Origin: CAVQAH01 sp963784195
GTDB lineage: Bacteria; Acidobacteriota; Vicinamibacteria; Vicinamibacterales; 2-12-FULL-66-21
Assembly: GCA_963784195.1 (NCBI GenBank)
Contig: CAWARA010000013.1
Location: forward strand, 1-64,000
DNA: 64,000 bases
Direction: 5' to 3'
The notes under the pieces were generated by a model. That model made no database searches. It was not told the origin of the DNA and saw only the letters and a program-made list of their open reading frames with translations. The translations under genes and the position numbers were made by a program. Positions 39,618 through 49,767 of the stretch are shown here, one piece after another (position 1 is the stretch's first letter; every line of letters begins with the position of its first letter).

Positions 39618-41087
39618 TCAATCCCCAGGTACTCTTCGGTAGATCGCAAAGTCGTACTTCTGGTGGATCAGCGCAACATCAATGTCCTCACCGGTGAGGC
39701 GCTGCAGAATAGTCTGTTTCGTCGGAACGATCCCGGAGTCCGCCAGACTCCACTCTCCTCCGACGATGGAACGCCATCTCGCGACGGTGTCCCTGGGTCC
39801 GATGAGGACGGTGATTCTCCGCTTTTCCTCCGGGGTCAACAGCCCCACGTAGCCTGGCAGGAACACTTCTCCGGCGCTCGTCTTCGCGCCGTAGTACGCC
39901 TGGTAATCGGCGATCACCCAGTCACTCTTCGTCAGCCGCGACGCGACGAGTTGCTGCGCGGGCGCGGGGCGGCGATCGGACCAGTCATAGCTGACGGCGA
40001 GCAGCTGGAACGGCAGCCCGGTGACGCAGGCGAGGACGAAGCCCATTTGCATGACGCGCTCGATTGACCGCGGCACCCGCGTCGTCGCGAGCGTCGCGCT
40101 GAGGGAGATGCACAGCGGAACGGCTACCATCCACGTGTAATACGTCGGAAACTTGGCTGAGCTTATCAAGAACACCGGAATGACGATTGCGACGGCGGTT
40201 CCCCACGACAGTAGCGATTTATAACGGAATTCTTGTCGTCTGATTTGAAAAAGCAGAAGAATCGCAAGGAGGACAAGCAGAACCGTGTAACTGGGGTCCT
40301 TGGGAAGCGTATTTCGATGGTCAAACGTGCCGGTCGTCAGGATCCTCAAGAGCGGACTCGATTCGTGCTCGATAGCACCAAACGCGATCGGTAGGATCCC
40401 TTGCATGGCATAGAAGAGCGCGGCGCCGCCGAGTCCGACTACCAGGCCGAGACAGATGGTGACGATTTCTGGCAGGACCCGGCGTCCGCAGTAGACGGCA
40501 ACGATGACGGCGAGGAGTCCGGCAAACGCCATGAGCTGATAGGCAGCGAAACCGAACACAAGGGTGAGCGCACCCATGAGCGCGATGCGCAGAGGGCGAG
40601 GCTCGATTGTAAAGAGGAAGAACACGAGCGCGCACAACCATAGTAATAGCGGCTCGATGCGGCCCGCGCGGTACGGGAAACTCATGAAATAACCAAAGAG
40701 CAGCAACGCGACCAGGTAGACGCGATACGTCGGGGAGGGCACGAGCGCAGTTCGTAACACGCTGAGCCAGATGGTCACGGCGCACAACACGGTCAGCAGA
40801 TAATTCAGCACACGCGCAGGAAGAATTCCGAAACCTGTGACTCGAAACCATTCGCCGAGGACCAGGGAATACAGCGGATGACGAGAATTGAATACCGTTC
40901 GTGGTTGCCAGTCGTATGCGGTTGTGGTAAAGCCGTGGCCGAAATACAGGTTCGCTGCGGGATCGACCAGACTGACCTCGTCCTGCCAGGGGACCGGGAA
41001 TACCGTCGCCGTGAGCACGTTTACCACGACAAAGAGCGCCAACAGAACGCCAATCCAGAGGAGCTCTTCACGCGAGGGTCTATTCAT
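39618..41087 (-). CDS. Polytopic membrane glycosyltransferase, GT39/ArnT-like
   Basis: Uninterrupted, 489 residues. MNRPSREELLWIGVLLALFV gives helix 1, followed by loop VFPVPWQDEVSLVDPAANLY with the acidic DE at the GT-C catalytic position. SRHPLYSLVLGEWFRVTGFG is the 'HPP/HPL' stretch typical of GT39 proteins. About ten helices follow, e.g. LALMGALTLVFGFAAYQLMA, and a soluble C-terminal part AGEVFLPGYVGLLTPEEKRR to FAIYRRVPGD. Likely transfers a polyprenyl-phosphate-linked sugar on the periplasmic side. The 3' end is convergent with beta-helix gene D. Confidence 0.75.
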   Translation of the reverse strand: MNRPSREELLWIGVLLALFVVVNVLTATVFPVPWQDEVSLVDPAANLYFGHGFTTTAYDWQPRTVFNSRHPLYSLVLGEWFRVTGFGILPARVLNYLLTVLCAVTIWLSVLRTALVPSPTYRVYLVALLLFGYFMSFPYRAGRIEPLLLWLCALVFFLFTIEPRPLRIALMGALTLVFGFAAYQLMAFAGLLAVIVAVYCGRRVLPEIVTICLGLVVGLGGAALFYAMQGILPIAFGAIEHESSPLLRILTTGTFDHRNTLPKDPSYTVLLVLLAILLLFQIRRQEFRYKSLLSWGTAVAIVIPVFLISSAKFPTYYTWMVAVPLCISLSATLATTRVPRSIERVMQMGFVLACVTGLPFQLLAVSYDWSDRRPAPAQQLVASRLTKSDWVIADYQAYYGAKTSAGEVFLPGYVGLLTPEEKRRITVLIGPRDTVARWRSIVGGEWSLADSGIVPTKQTILQRLTGEDIDVALIHQKYDFAIYRRVPGD

Positions 41088-41199
41088 GGCAGTTGCCCTG
41101 TGTCAACGCGGCGAGCGCGTCTGTCCCGAGCTGTCATGTGAATCGCCGATAGCGGTCACCGACGCCCTGGCGGCACGTGTGTGCACGCCGGCATTTCCT

Positions 41200-42399
41200 T
41201 CAATTGGTTCGACGCGCGCTGGCGGTGGCGATCGCCTCATCGTAGATGAGATTCAACGACGGGTAGTTCGATTCGACGGAATAGCGTTTCTCGTATTCGG
41301 CTCTGGCTGCCGTGCGCATGCGCGCCACGTCCGTGGGACGTTCAGAAAACGACGCGACCTGGCGCGCAAGGTCGTCCGGATCTCCCGGTGTGAACTGCAG
41401 GCCTGTGCGCTCGTGCTCCACGAGTTCGATGAGAGCGCCGCATCGCGACGCCACGACGGGGGTGCCCCTCGCGAACGCTTCGGCACCGATCAATCCGAAC
41501 GTCTCATACCAGATCGACGGTACAACAACGCACGCTGCACGTCCGACGAGCGTCTGCAATTCGTCGTGGCTTCGATACCCCAGCCAGGACACATTCCGGT
41601 TCTCTGCGATCGTGCGACGGACGAGGGGCGAAAGCGGGCCGTCGCCGACAATCGTCAGCGGCATTGGGACCTTGCGACTCCAGGCGGCGAGAAGCGTCCG
41701 AATCCCTTTTTCCTCTGAAAGACGGCCCGCAAACAGCGCAAATCCCCCGTCGCCGGTTCCCGGCCCGGGGTCGGGAAAAACGAGATTGGGCTTCACGACA
41801 ATGCGATCGGCGGGCAGCCCGCCGGCGATGAACTTCTCGCGCCCGAATTCCGTCAGAGCCACGAAGCGGTCCACCTGATTAGCCCACGTGCCGAGTGCCC
41901 CGTGTAAGGCTATCGTGCCCGCCGCCGCCAGGCTGGCCGCGTAGCTGCCGCGGTAGCAGGCATGGATCACCGCTGGCCAGGGGACCCGTGCGTGCAGGCA
42001 GTCTTCGCAGGGCGCGCCGTTTCGAAAGAACAGACCATTCGCGCAGCGGAGCCGGAAATTGTGCAGCGTCTGAACAACAGCGACGTGCTCGTGTCGCGCC
42101 GCATAGCATGCGGCAGGCGAAATAAGCGGGAACGTGTTGTGGAGATGCACGACATCGGGTGCGGTGCGCCTGATCAACCGTCGCAGTTCGACGTATGTCC
42201 GATGGTTCCAGAACGTCTGGCTCGTCAGGCGCAGCACCGAGGCGCTTCCCTTGCCGGGATTCTGCCTGGTGAACGTGAACACCTCGTGCCCGTGCTCCCG
42301 CAAGACCCGCGCTTCTGTCGCAAACACGCGGTCTTCCCCTCCCGGTTGCCGGTAAGAGTTGTGGACCAGCAGGACTCGAACGGGCCGGCGGGAATTCAC
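41200..42399 (-). CDS. GT4-type glycosyltransferase with Cys-cluster
   Basis: Uninterrupted, 399 residues from GTG 42399: VNSRRPVRVLLVHNSYRQPG, GGEDRVFATEARVLREHGHE, DVVHLHNTFPLISPAACYAA, VVQTLHNFRLRCANGLFFRN and GAPCEDCLHARVPWPAVIHA (three Cys, probably structural metal site). C-terminal domain: GDGGFALFAGRLSEEKGIRT, LTIVGDGPLSPLVRRTIAEN and WYETFGLIGAEAFARGTPVV (E-x7-E). Start overlaps the upstream O-antigen ligase-like stop (GTGA). The 'NSYRQPGGED' start and CxxCL cluster are typical of a GT4 group in capsule and exopolysaccharide loci. Sugar unknown. Confidence 0.92.
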   Translation of the reverse strand: MNSRRPVRVLLVHNSYRQPGGEDRVFATEARVLREHGHEVFTFTRQNPGKGSASVLRLTSQTFWNHRTYVELRRLIRRTAPDVVHLHNTFPLISPAACYAARHEHVAVVQTLHNFRLRCANGLFFRNGAPCEDCLHARVPWPAVIHACYRGSYAASLAAAGTIALHGALGTWANQVDRFVALTEFGREKFIAGGLPADRIVVKPNLVFPDPGPGTGDGGFALFAGRLSEEKGIRTLLAAWSRKVPMPLTIVGDGPLSPLVRRTIAENRNVSWLGYRSHDELQTLVGRAACVVVPSIWYETFGLIGAEAFARGTPVVASRCGALIELVEHERTGLQFTPGDPDDLARQVASFSERPTDVARMRTAARAEYEKRYSVESNYPSLNLIYDEAIATASARRTN

Positions 42400-43755
42400 G
42401 AACCTTCCGGACGACCGTGCAGAGCGTGCACGGGCGAAGTGATCCCGCGCGAACGGACTCGTGTGGCACGCAGGACAGCTTCATACTCGGCTTCACGGCA
42501 CACCGCCGGCAGCACGGCGGTCATGCACCAAAAGGTGAAGCCAACCGGACCGGCGTGCGCCGCCTCTGTGCTTGTGAGGCCGACCACGAGGCAAAACGCG
42601 AGCAGCCCAACGGTCACAATGGTCTCGGGTCGTTCGGGGGCGGCTCGCAACAGACGACCGGCATACCACAGGAGCGACGCGCAAAACAGGAGATACGAGA
42701 CGGCGCCGACGAGGCCGCCGCCAACGAGGACCTCGAAAAACACGGAATGCGCGGTCCCGAGGTCCTCGTTATATTGGGGTCCGAGCACACGAGACGCGGC
42801 AAAGTACCCGAGGCCGATCACCGGCTCATCGCGCATGACTGCCTCGGTCAGGAAACTCCACAGCGGTATGCGATCGTTCAAGCTCTCGATGTCCTGAGTC
42901 TCTCGCACGACGTAAGTCGCCGCCGGCGCAAACACCTCGATCAGGAGAAGGCCGACCGAAACGGCCACGAACACCCCAACGAGCGGGCGTACCCGCAGCC
43001 CCCGGCCGAACATCAAGCCGATGACGAGATAAGCGACCAGGGCGGCGTAGGCGGTGCGCATTCGCGACCAAACGAGGAGACCGCCGAACACCACCAATGC
43101 CCCCCAGAAGACCGCGGACCGCAGCCGCGGAACATTGAGAGGCAGAAGACCAATCCCATCGCTGCCACTGTGCCCGCCCCCGTCGGTACAATCTGCTCAC
43201 CGCGAAAGCGCATTTGCTCCGCAGCAATCACGGCGTCCGGGTTGAGGAGCGCCGTTACGAGCAAGGCCAGCGCGAGCAGGCAGACGCCGACGAACAGGTG
43301 CCGCACAGCGGTCGCTGTCCGAACCGATCCACGAATACCCAGGAAAAACCGAGCATGACGGCAAACTGTCCCAGCATGAATCCCGTGAGGAGGAACCCTG
43401 GTGATATCCACATCGACAGCGACAACCCGAAGATGAACAGCGCTCCGAAGACCTGTACGGGACTTAAGCCTGGTAAAGATGCCCGTGTCAACAGCGAAGG
43501 ACACACGCGCGCAAGCACCCACAAACCGCCCGCGAACCAGACGCAGAGGTGCAGGAGCACAACCGGATCGATCGCCCCTGTAAGAGATGCGGCGACATCG
43601 CGAAGCCGGAACTTTGGCGGTCCTGACATCAGCGCCAAGAACAGCAGGCTGTCGAACCACGTGGGACGTGGAGTTCGCCAACGTGCCTGCGAAACGTCCA
43701 TGGACGGCAAGCCTTTTTCTGTCATGTCGCGAACTGGCATTACGCCCCGAAGCAT
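42396..43755 (-). CDS. O-antigen ligase/polymerase-like (Wzy) membrane protein (frameshifted)
   Basis: Start tentative (43755, MLRGVMPVRDMTEKGL; alternatives 43740 and 43701). N-terminal helices FDSLLFLALMSGPPKFRLRD and LHLCVWFAGGLWVLARVCP. Shifts near 43320 and 43130 lead through HLFVGVCLLALALLVTALLN to VVFGGLLVWSRMRTAYAALV, where the SR(x)RTA motif is the Wzy_C/ligase signature. Then a large loop ETQDIESLNDRIPLWSFLTE, GLGYFAASRVLGPQYNEDLG and TAHSVFFEVLVGGGLVGAVS (H in the periplasmic loop, conserved in ligases). About 450 residues. It polymerises or ligates undecaprenyl-linked repeat units; which of the two cannot be read from sequence. Confidence 0.75.
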
Positions 43756-43812
43756 CCTGTATACTGGATTGCGCTCGATATTCCGGTGCGCTTCTCAAGC
43801 CCCGCACTTCCG

Positions 43813-45023
43813 ATGTGTTCAGAACGACATTTGCGGATAGCGCACTTCACGCTCGGTCGCTGCAATCCACAGAGCGCCAATGGCGTCGACCAGTCAGTTT
43901 ACCATCTGGCGCGCACCCAAGCCGCGCTGGGTCACGATGTCGCGGTGTTTTCTCTCACAGGCAAGCCACCGCTTCCCGTGCCCGGCGCGACTGTGTACAC
44001 GTGTCCACCCATCAAGCTTCCGCTGCCGTTCCTCACAGAACGTCAGTACAATCTGCTGGTGACTCGGGCCCCGTGGAACGTTCCCCGGCAGCTTGTCCGG
44101 CAAGTCCAGGATTGGCGACCCGACGTCCTGCACCTGCATTTCGTTCACATTCCGCCGAACGTGTTTCTCGCGCGCCGGCTCTCGCCGCGTGTGCCATATT
44201 GTGTGACCATCCACGGCGGGCTTTCGCCGGTGGCCCAGCGACGTCGCCGCTGGATGAAACGCCTTTTCCGCGTCTTCTTCGAGGGTCCGTATCTCCAACG
44301 CGCGGCGTTCGTTCATGCGATTAGCGAGGAAGATCTGCAGGGGCTGCATTCGTACGGCGTGACGACGACAACCGTCGTGGCCCCCAACGGTATAGAGCTC
44401 GAGCCTCTCGAAGTAACGTGCGCCGAGTCCGCACTCATTCGGATCGACGAACGGGTCCAGAGGCGACGGATATTTCTGTTTCTCGGGCGCCTCGATCCGG
44501 AGCAAAAAGGACTGGACTTGCTGCTGCACGCGTTCGCGGCCGGTCGGTCGGACGACTCGGTCCTGGTGCTGGCGGGTCCCGACTGGCGGGGTGGCCGCGG
44601 TCAGCTCGAACGCATCGCCGCGTCGTGCGGCATTACGGATGCGGTCGTGTTCCCCGGTCCGGTGTTCGGGAAGGAAAAGAACGATCTGCTGCGCGAAGCC
44701 GATGTATTCGTGCATCCCTCTCGGTGGGAGGGGGACTCTCTTTTTCTGTCCTCGAGGCGGCAGCGCTCGAACGCCCGTGCCTGCTGAGTGCCGCCGCGGA
44801 CCCCGCTGGCGCTCTTGCCCGCGGTGGCGCTTCGCTGACGGTCCCTCCGGCGGTCGACGAGCTGGCAGCGGCGGTGCGTCAAATGTGTGCCTTGGACGCT
44901 GATACGCTTCGCGCAATGGGACGGCGCGCTCGTGATGTGGTGAGCGCGGAATTCAGCTGGCCTCGAACCGCCGCAATCCTGATTGACGCCTATCGCAGGT
45001 ATGGCGCGGGGGCTCGTGGATAA
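43813..45023 (+). CDS. GT4-type glycosyltransferase (one frameshift); paralogue of the gene at 26.5 kb
   Basis: ATG at 43813: MCSERHLRIAHFTLGRCNPQ, SANGVDQSVYHLARTQAALG, DVLHLHFVHIPPNVFLARRL, PYCVTIHGGLSPVAQRRRRW, RRIFLFLGRLDPEQKGLDLL, TDAVVFPGPVFGKEKNDLLR and EADVFVHPSRWEGD. A shift near 44745 gives LSFSVLEAAALERPCLLSAA and the end YRRYGAGARG at 45023. About 400 residues. The catalytic E-x7-E spans the frameshift. A GTG start at 43786 is also open. It is an end-to-end paralogue of the gene at 26531-27784, which helps to place that gene's indels. Confidence 0.87.
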
Positions 45024-46342
45024 GATTGCGCTCTTGGAGGGCGTTGCAGAGCGCTGGAACCGGGACGGTTTCGTCTACGCGGTGGCGCACGGGATCGAGT
45101 CGTACCCGGACAGGTTGGCCGCGACCTGGATGTCCTGGCGGGGCGCGGGCAATCGGCACGGATGCTCGATGCTGCCGAGGACCTGCTGGAGAGCCGCGGC
45201 CTGGTGGTGTTCAGGCCTCCACGCCTCTGGGGCGATCGGATCGTCGCGGCGGCGCTGGATCCAGAGCCGGACCTCCTGGAAATCCACATCGTCGGCGCGA
45301 TTTCGTGGGGGTTCGCGAATCTGACCGGTGTCCCCACGCCTTCGATGCGTGTCGGGCCGTTTGCCGTGGACCCGTGGGTCCGCTTCGCGAAACGCATCCT
45401 GCTGCCGACGCTCGTCGGAGACATCGCGAAAATCCGGGCGGAGCTGGAACGCTCGCCGCTCGACCTGGCGGAAGCCGCGGCCGCAACGACTCGACTGCCT
45501 GCTCTCATCGGCGCGCCGCTTGCGCACACGTTTCAGCAACTCGTCGAGGAACGACACGAGGCGTTGATTGCACCGCTGGTCCCGCGCATGCGCCAGGCGC
45601 TTACGCGCAGGGTGTGGCTCAAGAAACCTGGGATCGCTCTGGCGCGCCTCGGGCACGCGTTTTGGAGGCGCCTCCGGCAGCTATTCTCCCCATGCGGTCC
45701 CGTCATTTGCATCGTCGGTCCCCCGGGAAGCGGCAAGGGCGCGGTGCAGGAGGCCGTCTGCAACGGCGATCGCCTCATCTTCACGCGCTGTGTTGCCGAA
45801 CAATGGGCGACCCCGCACCCACCAGCCGTCAGCTGGGCGCAGCACTGGTTGCGGCTGGCCGGCTTTGTGCTCGCGGCGCTATCCGCGGCCTGATCACCGA
45901 TCGGTTGCGCTCGGCGAGACAGCAACTCATCGTGTACGAAGGGTGCGCGCTGGACCTCATCGTCAACCCCGCGGCGGTTCGGGCTGCGCTCGGCCGCGGG
46001 CGCCGGCCTCGGCTGGCGCCGTTTGCCCAGGCCCGATCTCGTCGTGCTGCTTCAGGTCTCTGAAGAGGTGCTGTGCCGCCGGCGGCCCGGGCTCACGCGC
46101 GGCGCAGGCGGCTCGCGAGTACTCCGTCTGGCGAGCGACGCTGGCCGGAGATGCCGGCGGCCGCGGTGCTCGCCGCGGACCGTCCTTTGGACGAAGTGCG
46201 CACGCACGTAGACAGACTCGTGGTGAGGGCGTTTGCCGCGAAAAATCGAGCCGCCGAGCCGCTCGCATGGACAGACGAGTCGCTCGCGTGGAGAGAGTCG
46301 GACATGGGGGTACGGCGTCGCTCGTCGCCTTCTCGATCGTAA
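45001..46342 (+). CDS. Probable nucleotidyltransferase-like/P-loop kinase fusion (frameshifted)
   Basis: ATG at 45001: MARGLVDKIALLEGVAERWN, DGFVYAVAHGIESYPDRL. A shift near 45110 brings in GRDLDVL (an NTase-like acidic motif) and then LLDAAEDLLESRGLVVFRPP, DLLEIHIVGAISWGFANLTG and TRLPALIGAPLAHTFQQLVE. At about residue 240 a kinase domain starts: GPVICIVGPPGSGKGAVQEA (Walker A). Shifts near 45870, 46025 and 46100 give RQQLIVYEGCALDLIVNPAA, LPRPDLVVLLQVSEEVLCRR (the 'PDLxxxLxxxxEV' of thymidylate kinase-like proteins) and ADRPLDEVRTHVDRLVVRAF. Related NTase-TMK fusions are recalled from other polysaccharide loci, with unknown substrate. It overlaps the upstream GT4 stop. The end is approximate. 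Confidence 0.6.
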
Positions 46343-46487
46343 GGGGGCGCGCTGCTGTCGTTGGGGCCGAAACGATTTTCCTTCGCGCGTGGTGATGACC
46401 GAGGTGGGCCGTCCCAGCATCGATCATCGGCGTCGCGCCGCGTGAACGATCGTCGTCTTCGGTTCGTGGAGACCGGGAGCGGGAACG

Positions 46488-47833
46488 TTGTCCAATCAGC
46501 AACGGCGACGGCTCGTGCGCGGCGTCGACCCATCGGTCCGCAGTTTCGGATGGGGGCTGCTCGATCAGATCCTCTCGAGCGTTACCAATTTCCTGCTCGG
46601 CGTGCTCATCGCCCGGACTGTTACCGCGAGCGAGCTGGGCGCATTCGGCCTCGCGTATGCGACCTATTCGTCGGCGTTGGGCGCCACGAGGGCCTTGGCA
46701 CTGGATCCGCTCGTCGTCAGGTTCAGCGCGGCCTCGCCCGAGCAGTGGCGCACGGCCGCCGGCCGCGCCGCGGGCACCGCGCTGGCGATCGGCGCGCTGG
46801 TCGGCACGCTGATCCTGCTTGCGGCCGCGATTCGAGGGCCCATTCGGAGTGCTTGGTTCTGCTCGGGATTGCGCTCCCCGCGCTCCTGCTGCAGGACGCC
46901 TGGCGGTTCTCGTTCTTCGCGCTTGGCCGGGGAGCGTGGGCATTCTGGAATGACTTCGTGTGGGTGGCTGTCCTGTTTCCCGGCGCAGCGCTTCTTCTGA
47001 TCACCGGACGCGAATCAATTGGCACATTGATGGCCGTATGGGCCGGCGCTGGATGCGCCGCCGCGGCGGTTGGTTTCGTACAGGCTGGCGTCGTGCCGCG
47101 CCCCGATCACGCGGCGCAATGGCTTCGCGAGCAGCGCGACCTCACATTCCGGTTCTTTGGTGAATTCGCCGTCTCCAACGGTGCCACACAGCTTTCCCTG
47201 TTCCTGATCGGCGCACTCGCGACGCTCGCCGATGTCGGACAGTTGAGAGCCGGTCAGATTATCCTCGGTCCCCTCAACATTCTCTTCCAGGGGCGGGTCT
47301 TGTGGCCGTCGCCGAGACGTCGCGGCTCCTGGGTCCGGTCACCGAGGAAGATGGATCATGCTGTCTACACGATCTCGACCTTCCTGACGCTCGGCACGCT
47401 CTCCTGGGCGGCTGTCGCTTCTCTCTTGCCGGTTTCTCTGGGCCAGGCCGCGTTGGGCGCGAACTGGGTCGAAGGTTCGGCGCTCGTCGTGCCGCTGACG
47501 ATCGGTACAACGGGGTATGCGCTGGCCTATGGCCCGATGGCGGGTCTGCGGGCGCTCGCCGCCGCGCCCGCCAGCCTCAGCCCGATCCTCGACGGTGTCT
47601 CCTTGGTCGTGCTGACGACGGTAGGCGCAGCCGCTGCAGGGGCAATTGGCGCAGCGTGGGCATATGCCGTGGTCGGGTGCTTCAGAATTCCGAACTGGTG
47701 GTGGCATTTCCGCCGCGCGCGCCGCGCGTATTCCGAGCAGCGAGCCGGCGAAAGCGCGCATGCACGGCTTGCCTCGGACGCGCATGTGCTGCCGGCAGCG
47801 GCGACGAGCACACCCGCGGCGGCTGAGGACTGA
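46488..47833 (+). CDS. wzx: Wzx-like polysaccharide flippase (frameshifted)
   Basis: TTG at 46488: LSNQQRRRLVRGVDPSVRSF, GWGLLDQILSSVTNFLLGVL, IARTVTASELGAFGLAYATY. A shift near 46850 continues VLLGIALPALLLQDAWRFSF and GRGAWAFWNDFVWVAVLFPG. Another pair near 47300 passes LNILFQG into YTISTFLTLGTLSWAAVASL and GANWVEGSALVVPLTIGTTG. About 450 residues, around 12 helices, with the 'LLxxxxNFLxGVLIARxxxxxELGxFxLAY' start of MATE/Wzx flippases. It flips lipid-linked repeat units to the periplasm. An alternative start further upstream is possible. Confidence 0.8.
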
Positions 47834-47855
47834 ACGAAGAATCGGATCGAGTCGT

Positions 47856-49048
47856 TCACCCTTTCTTTTCCCAGAGATATTCGTCGCCAACGCGCGCACG
47901 CCCAGCGGCGCCCATCGCGTCCCTCATGCCGGCGTCACCCGCCACGGCGGTCATCGCGTGCGCGAGGTCGTGGACCACCTGTGTCGGGGTCGCTGCCGGG
48001 ATCTTGATCCCGCTTGCGCTGGTAACCTGTTCCGCCGGTCCGCCGAGATCGACGCAGATGACCGGCCTGGCGGCGGCCATGGCTTCCCAGGCAGACGCAG
48101 CCACCCGAGTCGTGGACGCTGGGATGGACGAGCACGTGGCATGCCGCGAGCGTCTGGAGCGCCTCCGGTCTTGACAACGGTCCCAAGAGATCGCGCACCC
48201 GCTACGCCACGCCAAGCTGCTCGGCAAGCTGGCGGAGGTTGGCGCGCTCGGGCCGTCCCGCCGCAATCCGGTACTCCGACTGCGGCACCGCGGCGGCGGC
48301 AAACGCCTTGAGTCCCAGGTGGAACCCTTTCCCCACTGCAGGAGGCGCCCCATGCTGACGGACCGAATCACGTCGTCGCCGGCGGGCGGCACCTCGCACA
48401 GTGCCGCGTCCTGTGCGCGGCTAAACCCATTGCGCTGAAAAGCTCGACGTCCCTCGTTCCGAGCGCCTGCAGCCGCGCTTTCGTTTCCGACGTCACGGCC
48501 AGCGCCAGCGCCGTCTCCTGCGCGGCCCTGCGCACCGCGGGATCACGTTCGCCACACCGGCGCGCAGTCGCGAAGGTATTGGTGCCCGCCTGGCCGCGGC
48601 GAGTGAAGTCCGCAAGGAAGGCCGCCGGCGCCGTCTCGCCCCCGCCGATCGGACCCCAGATGAACGGCGCCGGCGCATACGCGACCGACGTCGGCCCCCA
48701 GTATCGGCCGAACGTCGCGTGTTGCGTGATGTCGAGCCCCACGTCCCGGTGAAGCCGACGTATCAGCTTTCGGGTGAGCCGCTGTCACAATCGGTAGTAC
48801 ACCTTGATCCCAATCTGCCCGTGCTTCCAGACGCGCGCGGAGGGTAGGTCGTAATAAACCATCTGGAGATTCGGCAATGGCGCACGCGACAGTTCCGCCG
48901 GCAATGGCCCGCTCGTTTTGCGTCGCGTCACCGCCCAGACGAGATGCGCCGGCCACCTCGCGCGGATTGCCAGCCGATACCAGGTTCCGAGCCGCGGGTC
49001 GGGTCGCGCATACACGGAAATGCACACGCGAATGTCGCTGAACGCCAT
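47856..49048 (-). CDS. GT4-type glycosyltransferase (heavily frameshifted); paralogue of the gene at 28 kb
   Basis: ATG at 49048: MAFSDIRVCISVYARPDPRL, TWYRLAIRARWPAHLVWAVT, QMVYYDLPSARVWKHGQIGI. Shifts near 48780, 48600, 48410, 48350, 48200 and 48100 reconnect VGLDITQHATFGRYWGPTSV, APFIWGPIGGGETAPAAFLA, GKGFHLGLKAFAAAAVPQSE, HVLVHPSVHDSG, WEAMAAARPVICVDLGGPAE and DLAHAMTAVAGDAGMRDAMG, ending DEYLWEKKG. The 'WGPIGGGE' and HPS.HDSGG...E.MA motifs match the GT4 gene at 27951-29153. It is convergent with the flippase gene (22-base gap). Confidence 0.75.
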
Positions 49049-49122
49049 CAGGAAGCGCCGAAGAGGCCCCTCAGTGCTTCGCGTCCGATGATCGAGACGG
49101 TTTCGGCGGATTAACATGTGTT

Positions 49123-49767
49123 TTAATGCCCGCTGTTGGAGGGCGCGCCGAGCGCCGCCAGGATTTCCGTTGCAATCGCGTCTGGCGGTCGCGTGGCGGA
49201 TTCGATCGTCCGAACGTTCGGGACGGGGAGCGCCGACCAGGCGAGCAGCTCGCGTTCGATCTCCGAGAGCCCCAGTTCCTGCTTGCGTGCGCGAATGACC
49301 TGCGGCGGGGCGGACAGGTTCACGACGAGATCCGGACACGGCAACAGGTGCAAGACGGCACGCGCCAGAACGGCTGGCCCGTAGAACTTCAGCGCATCGG
49401 GCTGGACCAGATATCCGTACATCCACCGGTCTCCGACAACGAGCCAATCGCGCGCCAGTGCGGGACGGACGGTGCTGAGATACCCCAGCCAACACTTTCC
49501 TGCATTGCGCAGCAGACGCAGCCAGCCGAGCACGCGCGAGCCACCCGGACCCGCCTTGGGCGGCGGGGGCAGCACTGTGGGTTCCGGCGCACGAGCCAGA
49601 GGTCCCGACAACGGCGGAAGAAAGTGAAAATATCCGGTCGGACCCGCGTGGCGCTGCATGACGGCTCGGGCGACAGTGGTCTTGCCAACCCCGTCGGGTC
49701 CCACCAAAATCAAAAGCCGCCCCGGGAACGCTGACGGTCGCGCAACGGGCTGGAGAACTGCGACCAT
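49123..49767 (-). CDS. Thymidylate kinase-like P-loop kinase
   Basis: Uninterrupted, 214 residues: MVAVLQPVARPSAFPGRLLI, Walker A LVGPDGVGKTTVARAVMQRH, DWLVVGDRWMYGYLVQPDAL (DRW/DRY-like catalytic segment) and CPDLVVNLSAPPQVIRARKQ (LID-proximal PDL motif), ending GAPSNSGH. The housekeeping TMK core is longer in the thymidine-binding loop and usually sits elsewhere, so a specialised role is likely. It starts directly after the GT2 stop (adjacent, no gap). The kinase half of the gene at 45.0 kb is a diverged relative. Substrate unknown, possibly a sugar or polyol. Confidence 0.75.
   Translation of the reverse strand: MVAVLQPVARPSAFPGRLLILVGPDGVGKTTVARAVMQRHAGPTGYFHFLPPLSGPLARAPEPTVLPPPPKAGPGGSRVLGWLRLLRNAGKCWLGYLSTVRPALARDWLVVGDRWMYGYLVQPDALKFYGPAVLARAVLHLLPCPDLVVNLSAPPQVIRARKQELGLSEIERELLAWSALPVPNVRTIESATRPPDAIATEILAALGAPSNSGH

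Noticed and set aside
49123..49767. Housekeeping thymidylate kinase (tmk)
   Set aside because: P-loop and PDL motifs fit, but location between glycan genes and the atypical substrate loop argue against the housekeeping role.
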